A stretch of DNA of 64,000 nt from Bradyrhizobium sp. CB3481 (GCF_029714305.1 NZ_CP121647.1:2004501-2068500); one strand, 5' to 3'. Numbered from the stretch's first letter, positions 43,365 to 53,079 are shown. Numbers and translations are program-made. Notes: generated by a model from the letters alone, not told the origin.

Positions 43365-44111
43365 ATGAAGTCTAGATTTATAGTCGCTACGGCAGTGGGC
43401 CTGCTTGTATCCGGCGCGGCGAGCGCCGCGGAAATCAAAGTGCTCGCCTCAGGCGCGACGAAGGAAATCATCAATGAAATACTTCCCGCTTTCGAGAAAG
43501 ATTCTGGTCACAAAGTTGCAATCACATTTACAGGCACCGCCAATATTAAAAAGCGCATAGCGGCTGAAGAAACGTACGATCTAGTTATCGTCGGGGCACC
43601 AGTAATTGACGCGTTTGCACAGCAAGGTAAAATAGCGTCCGGCACTCGGACGGATTTGATGAAATCAGGTGTTGGTGTCGCAGTGCGGGCAGGCGCATCG
43701 AAACCAGATGTCGGATCGAGCGAAGCGCTGAAAAAGACGCTGCTCGCGGCCAAGTCCATCGGCTATTCAAGCGGACCGAGCGGGGATCATGTGGTCAACT
43801 TGGTTGAGCGTATGGGTATCGCCGATCAGGTTAAGTCAAAAATGAAACAAGTCCCCTCTGGCAGCCGGATCAGCACGATGATCGAAAGTGGTGAAGTGGA
43901 AATCGGTTTTCAGCAGATCAGCGAACTGATCCACGAAAAAGAGATCGACTATCTTGGTCCGCTGCCCTCAGAGCTTCAGAAGATTACGGTGTTTTCAGCC
44001 GGCCTCAGCACTGGCGCAAAGGAACCGGAGGCTGCGAAGGCTCTCGTCAAGGCACTGACAGCTCCGAACGCCGCAACTGTCATCAAAGCACACGGCATGG
44101 AGCCTGGCTGA
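43365..44111 (+). CDS. ModA-like periplasmic substrate-binding protein
   Basis: The 248-residue protein has a Sec signal peptide (cleavage near ASAA-EI) and a type 2 periplasmic-binding fold: EIKVLASGATKEIINEILPAF, VAITFTGTANIKKRIAAEET, IGYSSGPSGDHVVNLVERMG, EIGFQQISELIHEKEIDYLG. This is the molybdate-binding-like family. No transporter ATPase or permease follows, so it is an orphan binding protein. AGGAGG precedes the ATG at 43365. Codon use is more A/T-rich than in the nor operon, consistent with transfer. Confidence 0.85.
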   Translation: MKSRFIVATAVGLLVSGAASAAEIKVLASGATKEIINEILPAFEKDSGHKVAITFTGTANIKKRIAAEETYDLVIVGAPVIDAFAQQGKIASGTRTDLMKSGVGVAVRAGASKPDVGSSEALKKTLLAAKSIGYSSGPSGDHVVNLVERMGIADQVKSKMKQVPSGSRISTMIESGEVEIGFQQISELIHEKEIDYLGPLPSELQKITVFSAGLSTGAKEPEAAKALVKALTAPNAATVIKAHGMEPG

Positions 44112-44298
44112 AGCTTTCAACTAGGGACCGTACAGGTTGATGCCTTGCGGCCGAACGTCCCGCCTATGGCCCTTCAGAGACCTGCCAACAGCGCGTCAGA
44201 ACGTCTGCTGCTGAGGGTAGACCGGAAGCGGCGGCTTGGCCGCCAAAGCGGCGCTCATGACCCAAACCGGAAATTCAACGCCTTTTTGACGGCAGATG

Positions 44299-44643
44299 TT
44301 AGCACATCCCGGCTGCCGAACCATCTTCATCCGGGGAAGTCGTTGATCCTGTGCCACGAGCAGACTCGCGTGATTCGCTCCTTGCCATGGCAATCGACAT
44401 CCCAACTATTGCCCCAAGCCCAAAACCACCACCGCCGACGGCCACCACCCCGCCAAGGATAATAATGCCATGGAGGTTAGCACTGTCCATCGTAAGTAAA
44501 AGATACGCTAGAAGAAGCAAATTCGGAGTGTTTGCTACGACCGCCAACGTCCATCCCAATTTCGTTGCTCACGAGAATCCTATGGCGAAGAGGATCGCGC
44601 TGATGGCGAAGCCAACCGTCGTGCAAAGCAAAATCAAAATCAT
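44299..44643 (-). pseudogene. Small membrane protein interrupted by an in-frame TGA
   Basis: An ATG at 44643 with GGAGG upstream starts a hydrophobic frame (ILILLCTTVGFAISAILFAI). A TGA at 44571-44569 stops it after 24 codons. The same frame continues without other stops through two more hydrophobic segments (LLLLAYLLLTMDSANLHGII and IILGGVVAVGGGGFGLGAIV) to 44299. The whole would be a three-helix protein of about 114 residues. A single nonsense change is the simplest reading. Confidence 0.55.
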
Positions 44644-44921
44644 CGCAGATCCTCCGTTAGCATCAACGGATCATGTTCTCTGTCTGCCGTTAGGGGACAT
44701 CTCCCAAACGTCCAATTCAGGATGGGAAACTGGCTGTAAGGTTAACAAGTCGGTCTGAAGGCGACTGCCGCTTTTTGGCCCTCAGCCGAACTATCGTTGA
44801 GCGGCCGCGAAGGCCGCTCTCGGAGGAGAACCGGACCTGACGAGAAGAGCGGCCGGACCGCCGCTTGTGACCCAAAGCGGGCGTTCGGCGAACGCTGTGA
44901 AGATTGAAAACCCCACCGCCT

Positions 44922-45881
44922 TTACTGTTTAGGAAGGGAAGGTCGCCGCACGATAACCTCCTTACCTACTTCAATCACCATCAGATCTTCCCCGACTTCT
45001 AATGGACCACCGTAAGTCTTGCGTGTGGGTGGCACCAGATCATCGGTGGTGGCGGTGGGTAAAACTATGTGGGAGTAAAGGGCCATCCGCGGCTTTGTTC
45101 GCTCAAAGACTTCCCCGGCCTGTTCAGGAGTAACGTGGTGTGCGACGACTGATTTTGCGCGCTCCGGATTGACTCCCGCACGTTGAAAGGTCTCTGGGGA
45201 CGCGACCTCATGCACCAGTAAGTCTACGCCTTGTGCGGCGCGTATTAGGTTTTCCGAGACCCTGGTATCACCAGACAAAACAACCGAGCGGCCTCCATAG
45301 TCGATACGATAGCCATAGGCTGGCTCGACCGGGGCATGGTCGACTTTGATCGCCGTTATTTTCATGCCATTCTGTTCGAAAGCAACGCCAGGGTTGATTT
45401 CGTGGGCGTTAATCACCGCACCTTCGGGACGTGCCTTATCGTCCGAAATTCTGAAGCGGACATCAAACTCAAACGCTTGTACCAGGTGAGACATCATATT
45501 CCCGGTTCCTGGTGGCCCCCACACCTCCAGCGGCCGGTTTCGGCCAGCCCCGACTAGCCAACCAGTTAGCCAGACGTCTGGAAATCCAACGACATGGTCG
45601 GAGTGCAGATGGGTAAAAAAGACCCCATCGACGTCCTGCCATCTGACTTTGATTTGTGCGAGACGCTGGATCGCGCCACGGCCAGCATCGAAGAGGAATT
45701 TCTTATCGGCTGCCTCGACCAATATGCTCGGGCCGAAGCGGTTCATCACAGGAGGAGGGTTTCCTGTGCCGAGCAAAGTTACGCGTATTTCCTGGCAGGA
45801 TGCGGTGCCCGAAATGACGGTCAATGAGAGGCCTGAAATCAACGCTCTGCTCAGTTGAGCTAAAACGCTTTTGGTAAACAT
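44922..45881 (-). CDS. Secreted MBL-fold metallo-hydrolase
   Basis: The 319-residue protein has a signal peptide (residues 1-29, ending SGTASC-QE; a Cys there might also allow lipidation). The metal motif FTHLHSDHVVG supplies His-x-His-x-Asp-His. Other ligands are in VVLSGDTRVSENL (Asp) and AHHVTPEQAGEV. GTGNPPPVMNRFGPSILVEA near the start is as in arylsulfatase/RNase Z-like MBL enzymes. It acts in the periplasm; substrate unknown. It lies inside the direct-repeat-flanked segment. Confidence 0.87.
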   Translation of the reverse strand: MFTKSVLAQLSRALISGLSLTVISGTASCQEIRVTLLGTGNPPPVMNRFGPSILVEAADKKFLFDAGRGAIQRLAQIKVRWQDVDGVFFTHLHSDHVVGFPDVWLTGWLVGAGRNRPLEVWGPPGTGNMMSHLVQAFEFDVRFRISDDKARPEGAVINAHEINPGVAFEQNGMKITAIKVDHAPVEPAYGYRIDYGGRSVVLSGDTRVSENLIRAAQGVDLLVHEVASPETFQRAGVNPERAKSVVAHHVTPEQAGEVFERTKPRMALYSHIVLPTATTDDLVPPTRKTYGGPLEVGEDLMVIEVGKEVIVRRPSLPKQ

Positions 45882-46139
45882 TCGAGCACTCCTAATGAAG
45901 AACTGGAAATCAGATCATTGCTCTGAACTAACCCTGGCCGTATTACAGGCCGTCCACTGTGCATTTTCGGTTCGGCAAGTACAAGTTTGCAAAGTCGGGT
46001 GAGGTCGGGTTTTGGCCCGTTGCTGACCTGCGTGACGAGCGGGCAGATGTCCGGTTTATGGGGGGGGGTGGAGCGGACTACCACCTGGAAGTCGGCCTCT
46101 GGCCTTCCGGCACTACATGGCCAGGCAGCGGACATTCAT

Positions 46140-46376
46140 TCAGCAGAATCTGATGCCCCGCGGATCACTGCCTCGGTGCGAGACGACGTAATCGATTTCG
46201 CCGCGCGAAATACCGATGTCCATCAGCTCGCGGTCGCTAAGGTCGATCAAATTGGCTTGTGGCCTCGTGCGTTTGCGCCACTCTTGAAATGCAGCCCGGT
46301 ATACCTCGAGTGGGCTGAAGAATTGCCGCTTTGTGGTTACCTGCCGCCGCTCAATGGTCCCATGGATCGTGCTCAT
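46140..46376 (-). CDS. DUF1127 small protein
   Basis: The 78-residue protein ends with the DUF1127 signature: FQEWRKRTRPQANLIDLSDR followed by ELMDIGISRGEIDYVVSHR, an Arg-rich short domain common in alphaproteobacteria and in some cases an RNA-binding regulator of phosphate and carbon metabolism. The ATG at 46376 was chosen; the frame opens to 46424. Gap 45882-46139 holds no gene that I can see. Confidence 0.75.
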   Translation of the reverse strand: MSTIHGTIERRQVTTKRQFFSPLEVYRAAFQEWRKRTRPQANLIDLSDRELMDIGISRGEIDYVVSHRGSDPRGIRFC

Positions 46377-46530
46377 TTGGATGCGTCCTGGCTCAACGGT
46401 TTCACCACGCCAGGATGTCGGCACACGGGCTGGTACGCTTAACGCGCGGCTTACATTTTCCTTACCGGCGGCTTATTCTTTCGCTTTGAGCCCGGGTTAG
46501 CGGCCCAAAGGGCAACTGAGGGAATTTCCC

Positions 46531-47943
46531 TTGCGCTATTGCTTCGAGGAATACGCATTTGACATCGACCGGCGCGAACTTCATCGCGGGGCAGAGGTCG
46601 TTCCCATTACACCACAGGTGTTCGATCTGCTCGAATTCCTGATCCGAAACAGGGAGCGCGTCGTCAGCAAGGACGAGCTTATCAACGCAGTTTGGAATGG
46701 TCGCATTGTGTCCGATGCTGCGCTTACCACCCGCCTGAATGCTGTCCGCGCTGCCATCGGCGATACCGGTGAGGAGCAGCGCCTCATCAAGACGCTTCCG
46801 CGCAAGGGCTTCCGCTTCGTCGGACAAGTTCGTAGGACGCGAGAAGTTGAGGACCCAAATCCGCACGATGCGCCCGAGAGCGCTCTTGCGCTCCCCGACA
46901 AGACTTCCATCGCCATCGCCGTACTTCCGTTTGAGAACATGTCCGGCGATCCCGAGCAGGAGTATTTTGCGGACGGGATGGTTGAGGAGATCACTACGGC
47001 GCTTTCGCAGTTCAAGTGGTTGTTTGTCATTGCCCGCAATTCGAGCTTCACGCTCAAAGGCAAAGCCGTCGATGTGAAGGAGGTTGGGCGCAGGCTTGGC
47101 GTGCGCTATATCCTTGAGGGGTCTGTGCGCAAGGCAGCGGGGAAAGTTCGTATCACGGGGCAGTTGATCGACGCGGTGACCGGCGCTCACATCTGGGCGG
47201 ATCGGTTCGAGCGCGACCTGATTGACGTCTTCGCGCTTCAGGACGAAGTGGCGGTCGCGGTTGTCTCAGCTATTCAGCCAAGGATTATTCAAACAGAAAT
47301 CGCAATGACTGCGCGGCGGCGACCGGCAGGCGTCCTTCACCTGCGCAACGTCGTTTCCGGGTATTCTACTGATCCTCAATTCGAGCGCGAGGAAGCAGAG
47401 CGGCTTTCTCGCCTGGCATAGCGCATAGACGATGGTGATCCGAACACGTTAGCAAGGGCTAGCCTAATCTCGGCGTACGTGGTCCGCGATAGTGAAGGTG
47501 CGCTCGAAATGGCAGACCGGGCGGTCGCGCTCAACCCCAATTCATCTACCGCATGGCACGCCAGAGGCTGGGTCTATAGAGCTGCGGGGCTACCGGAGGA
47601 AGCGGTTCGGAGCTTTGAACGTGGCATTCGCATGAGCCCGATAGACCCGGTGATGTTTGCCGGGATGGGGATGGCCCTTGTTGAGCTTCGTCGCTTTGAC
47701 GAGGCCATCGTCGCAGGAAGGAAAGCTCAGCGTCACAACCCGTCCCATCAGTTAGCTTACCTCTGTCTCGCGTCCGCTTTCGCCCATCTTGGACGCGACG
47801 CGGAGGCGCGTGAGGCGGCCGCGCGTCTGCTTGAGGTCAATCGCGCCTTTACAATATCTGATTGGATCGCTTTCGCTTAGGGCGGGCAATCAAACGTGCA
47901 GCTGGTGACTGAGGGTCTTCGGAAGGCGGGGTTGCCCGCGTAG
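46531..47943 (+). pseudogene. Winged-helix/TPR signalling protein, broken by stop codons
   Basis: The start is a TTG with GAGGG eight bases before. Residues 1-95 form an OmpR/CadC winged helix (YCFEEYAFDIDRRELHRGAE, FDLLEFLIRNRERVVSKDEL, GEEQRLIKTLPRKGFRFVG). A FlgO-like part follows (VLPFENMSGDPEQEYFADGM, RYILEGSVRKAAGKVRITGQ). A TAG at 47419 stops the frame before the TPR half, which continues in the same frame (DRAVALNPNSSTAWHARGWV, RRFDEAIVAGRKAQRHNPSH). A second stop at 47878 precedes the last residues ending at 47943. Segments of the family's middle are also missing. It was a transcription regulator; now inactive or split. Confidence 0.8.
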
Positions 47944-48000
47944 CTCTCCAAGTTCGAGAAGGTTATCGACGCACTCTGCTGCGGCGCATCAGTCCGGTTG

Positions 48001-48099
48001 TGGCCCATCAGCGAAGTGGCCGCAGCTCTCATCGAGGTCTGCTCAGTGGGGCATAGCGGACTAGAATTGCTCAGGTTGAGTTCTTCGCCTGCTGACCCA
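48001..48099. repeat. 99-bp direct repeat, copy 2
   Basis: Same orientation as the copy at 43188-43286, two mismatches. Together they bracket a 4.8 kb segment with the orphan binding protein, MBL enzyme, DUF1127 and two broken genes. Confidence 0.85.
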
Positions 48100-48158
48100 T
48101 ACGCGACGTACAGCGAGCCGCTCTCTCGATTACCTCGTCGGCCGGTCAATCCCTGTGC

Positions 48159-49281
48159 TCAATCCGGCTGGAGATCGCCCCTGAGATGGTGACCGGAGCG
48201 TACCGCTTTCGTCGTTAGGTAGTGCCTGTTGTGGCGGGTGACCGGTGCTTCAAGCGCGACGCGGGCAGCGATCTCGATTCCGGCTTTGGTGAGCCCGTCG
48301 AGCTTGGCTGGATTGTTGGTGAGCAGGACGATCCGCGTGCAGTTCAGAGTTCGCAGCATCAGCGAGCACGCCGTAGTCGCGCTCATCGTCTTCGAAGCCG
48401 AGCGTCGTGTTGGCATCACGCGTATCCAGCCCGCCGTCCTGAAGTCGATAGGCTCTCATCTTGTTCGCAAGGCCGATACCGCGACCTTCCTGCGCCATGT
48501 ATAGAATGACGCCGCCGCCGAGGCTTTCTAGGCGGGCGAGGGCGAGCCGAAGCTGGTCACCACAGTCGCATCGCCGCGAGCCGAACACGTCTCCGGTCAG
48601 GCATGCCGAATGAAGCCGAACAGGGACCGGTTGGTTAAAATCTGGCCTTCCGACAATGATGGCCACTTGATCCACGCTAAGCGCGTCCCGAAACACGACA
48701 AAGCGCGCCACGGTGCCCGACGCCAGTGGAATTGTTGCATCGCTCGCGAGCGCAAATGCATTCGTCGCGTCCGCGGTAAACCGATCGACCGCGTCCGCTT
48801 CAACCGTAACGAGCAAACGCATCAACTCGTTGTCGAGGTTCGGCACTTCCGCTGATAGAACCGCTGGCAGCCTACGGCTCAATTTAGCGAGCCGGATTGC
48901 CGCCGCGGCACCAGGACTTGCAGCCTCCGCCGTTCCTGCAAAATGTCGCCCGTTCCCAGCATTTGCGTCGAGGTCGAAGATAGTGCTCACACCGGCTGCC
49001 GGGGAAAGCGGTAACGCCACTGCGGTCGATGCCTTGATTCCGATCGAGCGCGCTCGCTGTTCCGTGACGACGAGTTTCGGCGCGTGCGGACTGCACAGGA
49101 CCGCAAAATCACCCAGGCGTTGTTTATCAAGCCCGTCGACGGGCAAAGCGAGTAAGGATTCGCCAGATGCGCTAATATGAATCGGTCTTCGCGCCTGCAG
49201 CTCACTCAAGGCGCGGCTGACGCTAATGTGTTCCGCGTTGCCCAGCAGGGCTGAATATGCAGACGAATGCGCGGCGCTCAT
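48159..49281 (-). pseudogene. GTP cyclohydrolase II-like gene with a frameshift
   Basis: The first frame (49281 down to 48250) encodes a RibA-type enzyme: zinc ligands Cys227, Cys238 and Cys240 (CLTGDVFGSRRCDCGDQL) and YMAQEGRGIGLANKMRAYRL. After DERDYGV, near 48359-48372, the correct sequence moves to another frame (LTNNPAKLDGLTKAGIEIAA, TRHNRHYLTTKAVRSGHHL) ending at 48159. The reading given by the first frame after that point is nonsense. One missing base explains it. The first 170 residues form an extra N-terminal domain (DHBP-synthase-like region without its catalytic motifs). Divergent from the RibD-like gene. Confidence 0.8.
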
Positions 49282-49408
49282 GCGCGGATGACCTCTTTTA
49301 AAGGCGCGTTCGTAGAACACCGAAAGTCCAGATTCACTCCGCTAGAATTCAGATGGATTTTTGCGGTCGAGTGGTCGATAGTAGATTGATTGTTCACAGG
49401 TTCCCAAT

Positions 49409-50230
49409 GTGATCTCTGCCGTGCTGCCTGGCAAATTACGTACCCGTGAATTCGCGTCTACCGATGCATGGGAGAGCTTTGTCCAGCGGTTCCGTGGAGG
49501 AAAGCAGCCCCTTCCTCAAGCCTGGGCGGATCTGTTTGGCCCGTTGCGCAACGGCGGAGTGGACAATCTCGTGGTTGTGGGGCAGGTCGGCCAATCGCTC
49601 GATGGACGCATCGCGACGGCTACCGGCCATTCAAAGTACATCAATTGTCCCGCTGGCATTGAGCACCTCCATCGGCTGCGTGCGCTCGTCGACATTGTCG
49701 TTATTGGCGTTGGCACTGCCGTCGCTGATGATCCGCAATTGACGGTCAGACGAGTCGCCGGCCCTCAGCCGGCGCGTGCCGTGATCGATCCAAGAGGCCG
49801 GCTCGGGGCCAACGCGAGGTTGTTTGCTAATGATGGTGTTCGCCGCCTGCTAATCACGGCAGAGGGCACCCGTTGCACGCCGCCCCCCGGGGTTGAGGTT
49901 CTGACCCTACCGGCCCAAGATGGAAATATCGCTCCGTCCGCCATCGTTGCCTCACTGGCGCGAACAGGGATGCGCCGCGTGTTGATCGAGGGCGGAGCTG
50001 ACACCGTTTCGCGCTTTATAGCGGCCCGATGTCTCGATCGCCTGCATATAACTGTCTCGCCCGTCATGTTAGGCGCCGGAGGTCCTGGCATCGAATTGCC
50101 ATCGCTCGAGCGGGCTGATCAGGCCCGCCGTATGCCCGTACGCGTGCACATGATCGAGGATGACGTCTTGTTTGATTGCGACCTGTCGGCTCAGCGCGTG
50201 GCACTCGGTGTCGCAAATAGGTCGACGTGA
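49409..50230 (+). CDS. RibD C-terminal-type (dihydrofolate-reductase-fold) pyrimidine reductase
   Basis: The 273-residue protein has the RibD_C fold: VVVGQVGQSLDGRIATATGH, DIVVIGVGTAVADDPQLTVR, RAVIDPRGRLGANARLF, GMRRVLIEGGADTVSRFIA and VSPVMLGAGGPG. In riboflavin synthesis this domain reduces the ribosyl side chain of the GTP-cyclohydrolase product with NADPH. No deaminase domain is attached, so this is not a complete RibD. Paired with the RibA-like gene it would give a reduced diaminopyrimidine intermediate; the final product here is unknown. Confidence 0.88.
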   Translation: MISAVLPGKLRTREFASTDAWESFVQRFRGGKQPLPQAWADLFGPLRNGGVDNLVVVGQVGQSLDGRIATATGHSKYINCPAGIEHLHRLRALVDIVVIGVGTAVADDPQLTVRRVAGPQPARAVIDPRGRLGANARLFANDGVRRLLITAEGTRCTPPPGVEVLTLPAQDGNIAPSAIVASLARTGMRRVLIEGGADTVSRFIAARCLDRLHITVSPVMLGAGGPGIELPSLERADQARRMPVRVHMIEDDVLFDCDLSAQRVALGVANRST

Positions 50231-50357
50231 TCTCCGCACACCGCTGAAACGCGTTTGCCGAATGCAGCTTTTCGTCTGACCAGCCAGTGGTCGATATCGG
50301 AGCGGGATAGCGGTTCGATTTCACACACAGAGACGGCCGGCAGCGAAGACGACGTGT

Positions 50358-50759
50358 TCACCACAAGGGCCCCTCGTATTGCGCACGGGCGACGTGGGAT
50401 TCTGAGAGCCTGATGCGCAGGGCGTTGAGCTCCCGGCCGGGACGGCCGAGCTCGCCAGCTCGGGCCAGCTTCGCCAACTCGTCGAAAACGTACTTGGACA
50501 GAAATTCCGTAGTAGTGTTGCGGCCCTTGAACTCGGGCACGTCGTCGAGATTGCGGTAGTTGAGTGGCACCAGCACCGCCTTAAGCGCACGTTGTGCGCG
50601 GCCGATGTCGATGACAATTCCATTGTTATCGAGGGTGTCCGCGATGAAGGCTGCATCGACCACGAACGTCGCCCCGTGCAACGTCTGCGCGGGCCCGAAA
50701 ACCGTACCCCGAAACGAATGAGCGATCATGATGTGGTCACGAACTTCGACGGTGAACAA
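50358..50759 (-). CDS. 6-pyruvoyltetrahydropterin-synthase/QueD-like protein with altered active site
   Basis: The 133-residue T-fold protein has the zinc-region His14 in IMIAHSFRG and His28 in AQTLHGATFVVD. Normal members carry a His-Gly-His here, so the third zinc ligand is replaced by Ala30, and the catalytic Cys that precedes the motif is Thr. VIDIGRAQRALKAVL, PLNYRNLDDVPEFKGRNTTT and SESHVARAQYEG are otherwise as expected. It may use a different substrate or chemistry. Nine bases separate it from the dehydrogenase gene upstream. Confidence 0.85.
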   Translation of the reverse strand: MFTVEVRDHIMIAHSFRGTVFGPAQTLHGATFVVDAAFIADTLDNNGIVIDIGRAQRALKAVLVPLNYRNLDDVPEFKGRNTTTEFLSKYVFDELAKLARAGELGRPGRELNALRIRLSESHVARAQYEGPLW

Positions 50760-50768
50760 GGCAACTCC

Positions 50769-51752
50769 TTACGAATAAACGACGGGTTGGCAGAGTATCC
50801 CCGTCTTGGCGTCGAGAATTCCCGGCAGTTGATCCGGCAAATCGCCAAACGCAATGGCCGGTGCCAGCAACGCGTCGAGCCGTTGGTCGTTGAGCAGTGC
50901 GACGGCGGCCGCGAGACGGCGGACGTGCGTCCAGCGTGGACGGTGCGATGGGGCAACGCGCCCCACGTGGCTCGATACCAGCCGAAGCCGACGGCTATGG
51001 AAGGAGCCGCCAAGCATTGCGGTCACTGCCACGTCGCCATACCAACTCATCTCGAGCACAGTAGCCTCGTCTCCGCTCAGTTCGAGCGCCGTTCGTAGTC
51101 CATCGGGCGAACCGCTGGCGTGAACGATGAGGTCGCAGTCACCCCTTGCTTTCCCGGGTTCAGCGAAACTAACCCCGAGAGTTCCTGCTAATTTCGCCCG
51201 GTCTGGATTGATATCGACAAGGGTGACGTCCGTACCAGGAATCCGCCCGCACAGATACGCGACGAGAGTACCGACCACGCCAGCCCCTATGACGGCGATG
51301 CGGTCGGCTGGTGCCGGTGCAGCGTCCCATACGCCGTTCAGCGCGGTTTCCATGTTAGCCGCCAGCACCGCGCGTCGTGGTGGCACGTCCTCCGGAATCG
51401 CGACCGCTGCGCTCGCAGGAATGTTGAAAGCGGTTTGGTGCGGAAAGAGCGCGAAGACGTTCTTGCCTTGCAAGGCGCCTCCGCCGCTCTCGACCCGTCC
51501 GACGGCGGCGTACTTGACGGGAAAGGGAAAATCACCCTGCATGAACGGCGCGCGCATCCTCTCGAACTCGCTCACGGGTATACGCCCGCCAAACACCAGG
51601 GATTCAGTACCCCGACTAATCGCGCTGTAGATGGTTTTCACGCGAACTTCGTCTGCGCCTGGCGGAGCCATCTCTTCCCGGCGAATCTCGACCTGTCCGG
51701 GACCGCGATACCATAGGGCCGAGGCAATATCGGCGCTCGCACTAACAGCCAT
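50769..51752 (-). CDS. MDR-type dehydrogenase without catalytic zinc (BchC-like)
   Basis: The 327-residue medium-chain dehydrogenase has its Rossmann motif in RIAVIGAGVVGTLVAYLCGR. The N-terminal part reads YSAISRGTESLVFGGRIP, where the catalytic-zinc Cys of alcohol dehydrogenases is absent. FPFPVKYAAVGRVESGG and LFPHQTAFNIPA follow as in the BchC-like and cluster-specific MDR groups. Likely an NAD(P)-dependent oxidation or reduction of the pathway intermediate. The ATG at 51752 was chosen because the earlier frame is not protein-like. Confidence 0.86.
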   Translation of the reverse strand: MAVSASADIASALWYRGPGQVEIRREEMAPPGADEVRVKTIYSAISRGTESLVFGGRIPVSEFERMRAPFMQGDFPFPVKYAAVGRVESGGGALQGKNVFALFPHQTAFNIPASAAVAIPEDVPPRRAVLAANMETALNGVWDAAPAPADRIAVIGAGVVGTLVAYLCGRIPGTDVTLVDINPDRAKLAGTLGVSFAEPGKARGDCDLIVHASGSPDGLRTALELSGDEATVLEMSWYGDVAVTAMLGGSFHSRRLRLVSSHVGRVAPSHRPRWTHVRRLAAAVALLNDQRLDALLAPAIAFGDLPDQLPGILDAKTGILCQPVVYS

Positions 51753-51915
51753 TGTCTTATATCTCGGACTGGAATTCCCGGCGAATTGACGTGTTATAAG
51801 CCGTAGTCTGCACCGCCCGCCGGCGAATGAGAAGCCATAACCTCTTTGCTGCAAGCACATCCACTAGCAACGATGTGCGCGCTTACTGAGGAAGCTGGAC
51901 CTTCGGCCCCGCCCA

Positions 51916-52983
51916 TTAACCGATCGTCTCGATTGCGCCGGCAAACAGTCGGGCGGAATCTTGCCAAGTGGGAAGCCGAGCCGCTGCCGCGCGAGCGTTC
52001 GTGGCAAGCCGCCGCCGTTCAGGCAGATCGCCGATCAGACGGCGCAGTGCCTGCGCCAATGCGACCGTATCGTCCGGAGGCACCAGCAGACCGGCCTCCG
52101 CCGGCACTGTATCGGGGATTGCGCCCACCCTGGTAGACACGACCGGAAGCCCGTGCCCGATCGCTTCGGCGAGCGCCATCCCATATCCTTCGAAACGCGA
52201 TGCGAGAACAAATATATCGGATGCCAAATAGAGTTCGGTAATGCCCTCAGCCGGCACTGCGCCGAGCACCGTGACCCTGTCGCCGAGGCCGTAGGCCTCA
52301 ATATCGGCATCAAGTTGCGCGGCTGCGACCGGGTTGCGAGTTCGATCACCCGCGATCGTCAGACGCCAGGGCATGTCGGCGAGCGCAACCAACGCCGCGA
52401 TGAGCAGATCGTGTCCTTTGTCCGGTACCACCGAACCAATCGAGAGAAGCCGAACGACGCCATCGTTGCTGCCAGGGGCAGACGGAACAGGATCATTACC
52501 CGGTCGAACCACGCTGACGCGCCGAGCCGGAACATCGTAATCACCGATCACAATCCGGGCGGTTGCCTCACTCGTGACCACGACGTGCGCCGCCGCAGCG
52601 AGCGCAACGCGCTCGCTCTCGCGGAAGACATCTGCCTGCCTGGTGTTTAGACCGGAGTGCAGAGCAAGCGGTTGGTGCACCAGCGCGATGAGCGGTGTGC
52701 GGGATCGGAGCGCACCGGCCTCGGGCAGGGCCCCGAACGCAAGTCCATCCACGACCATGGGATAGCCGGCCGGCACCGCGGACAGTATCGCCAGCGCGGT
52801 CGCGCGCTGAGCGATGCTCGGGAACGGAAAGCTGTCGCCTATGTTGGCGACATCGACGTGCCAATCCAGCCGCTGAAGCTCCTGGATGATGCGTCGATCA
52901 TAGCGATAACCTCCGGTTGGCGTGGCGAGATCACCCGGCACGGCGAACGCAAGATGCCGTTCATTGCATGGAAGCGTGCGCAC
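51916..52983 (-). CDS. Family 4 glycosyltransferase
   Basis: The 355-residue GT-B protein: acceptor-side GDLATPTGGYRYDRRIIQEL, donor-side LLSIGSVVPDKGHDLLIAAL and the EX7E motif SRFEGYGMALAEAIGHGLPVV. There is no membrane segment. It would add a sugar to a small molecule or lipid. Its place between the dehydrogenase and methyltransferase suggests the pathway product is glycosylated. The gap 51753-51915 shows no gene. Confidence 0.9.
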   Translation of the reverse strand: MRTLPCNERHLAFAVPGDLATPTGGYRYDRRIIQELQRLDWHVDVANIGDSFPFPSIAQRATALAILSAVPAGYPMVVDGLAFGALPEAGALRSRTPLIALVHQPLALHSGLNTRQADVFRESERVALAAAAHVVVTSEATARIVIGDYDVPARRVSVVRPGNDPVPSAPGSNDGVVRLLSIGSVVPDKGHDLLIAALVALADMPWRLTIAGDRTRNPVAAAQLDADIEAYGLGDRVTVLGAVPAEGITELYLASDIFVLASRFEGYGMALAEAIGHGLPVVSTRVGAIPDTVPAEAGLLVPPDDTVALAQALRRLIGDLPERRRLATNARAAAARLPTWQDSARLFAGAIETIG

Positions 52984-53079
52984 GATGTGGATCCAACGAT
53001 GGTTGCGTCATTTCCGACGGATTTGCGCGAGCCGCAGGCCGAACAATATGCCTCTTCATGATCGCCATTCCTTCCGCTG

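Noticed and set aside
44569..44571. TGA read as selenocysteine
   Set aside because: No selenocysteine structure follows and the residue lies in a membrane-protein context with no redox family; a nonsense mutation is simpler.
48355..48375. Programmed frameshift in the RibA-like gene
   Set aside because: No slippery heptamer or downstream structure is evident; a simple one-base loss explains it.
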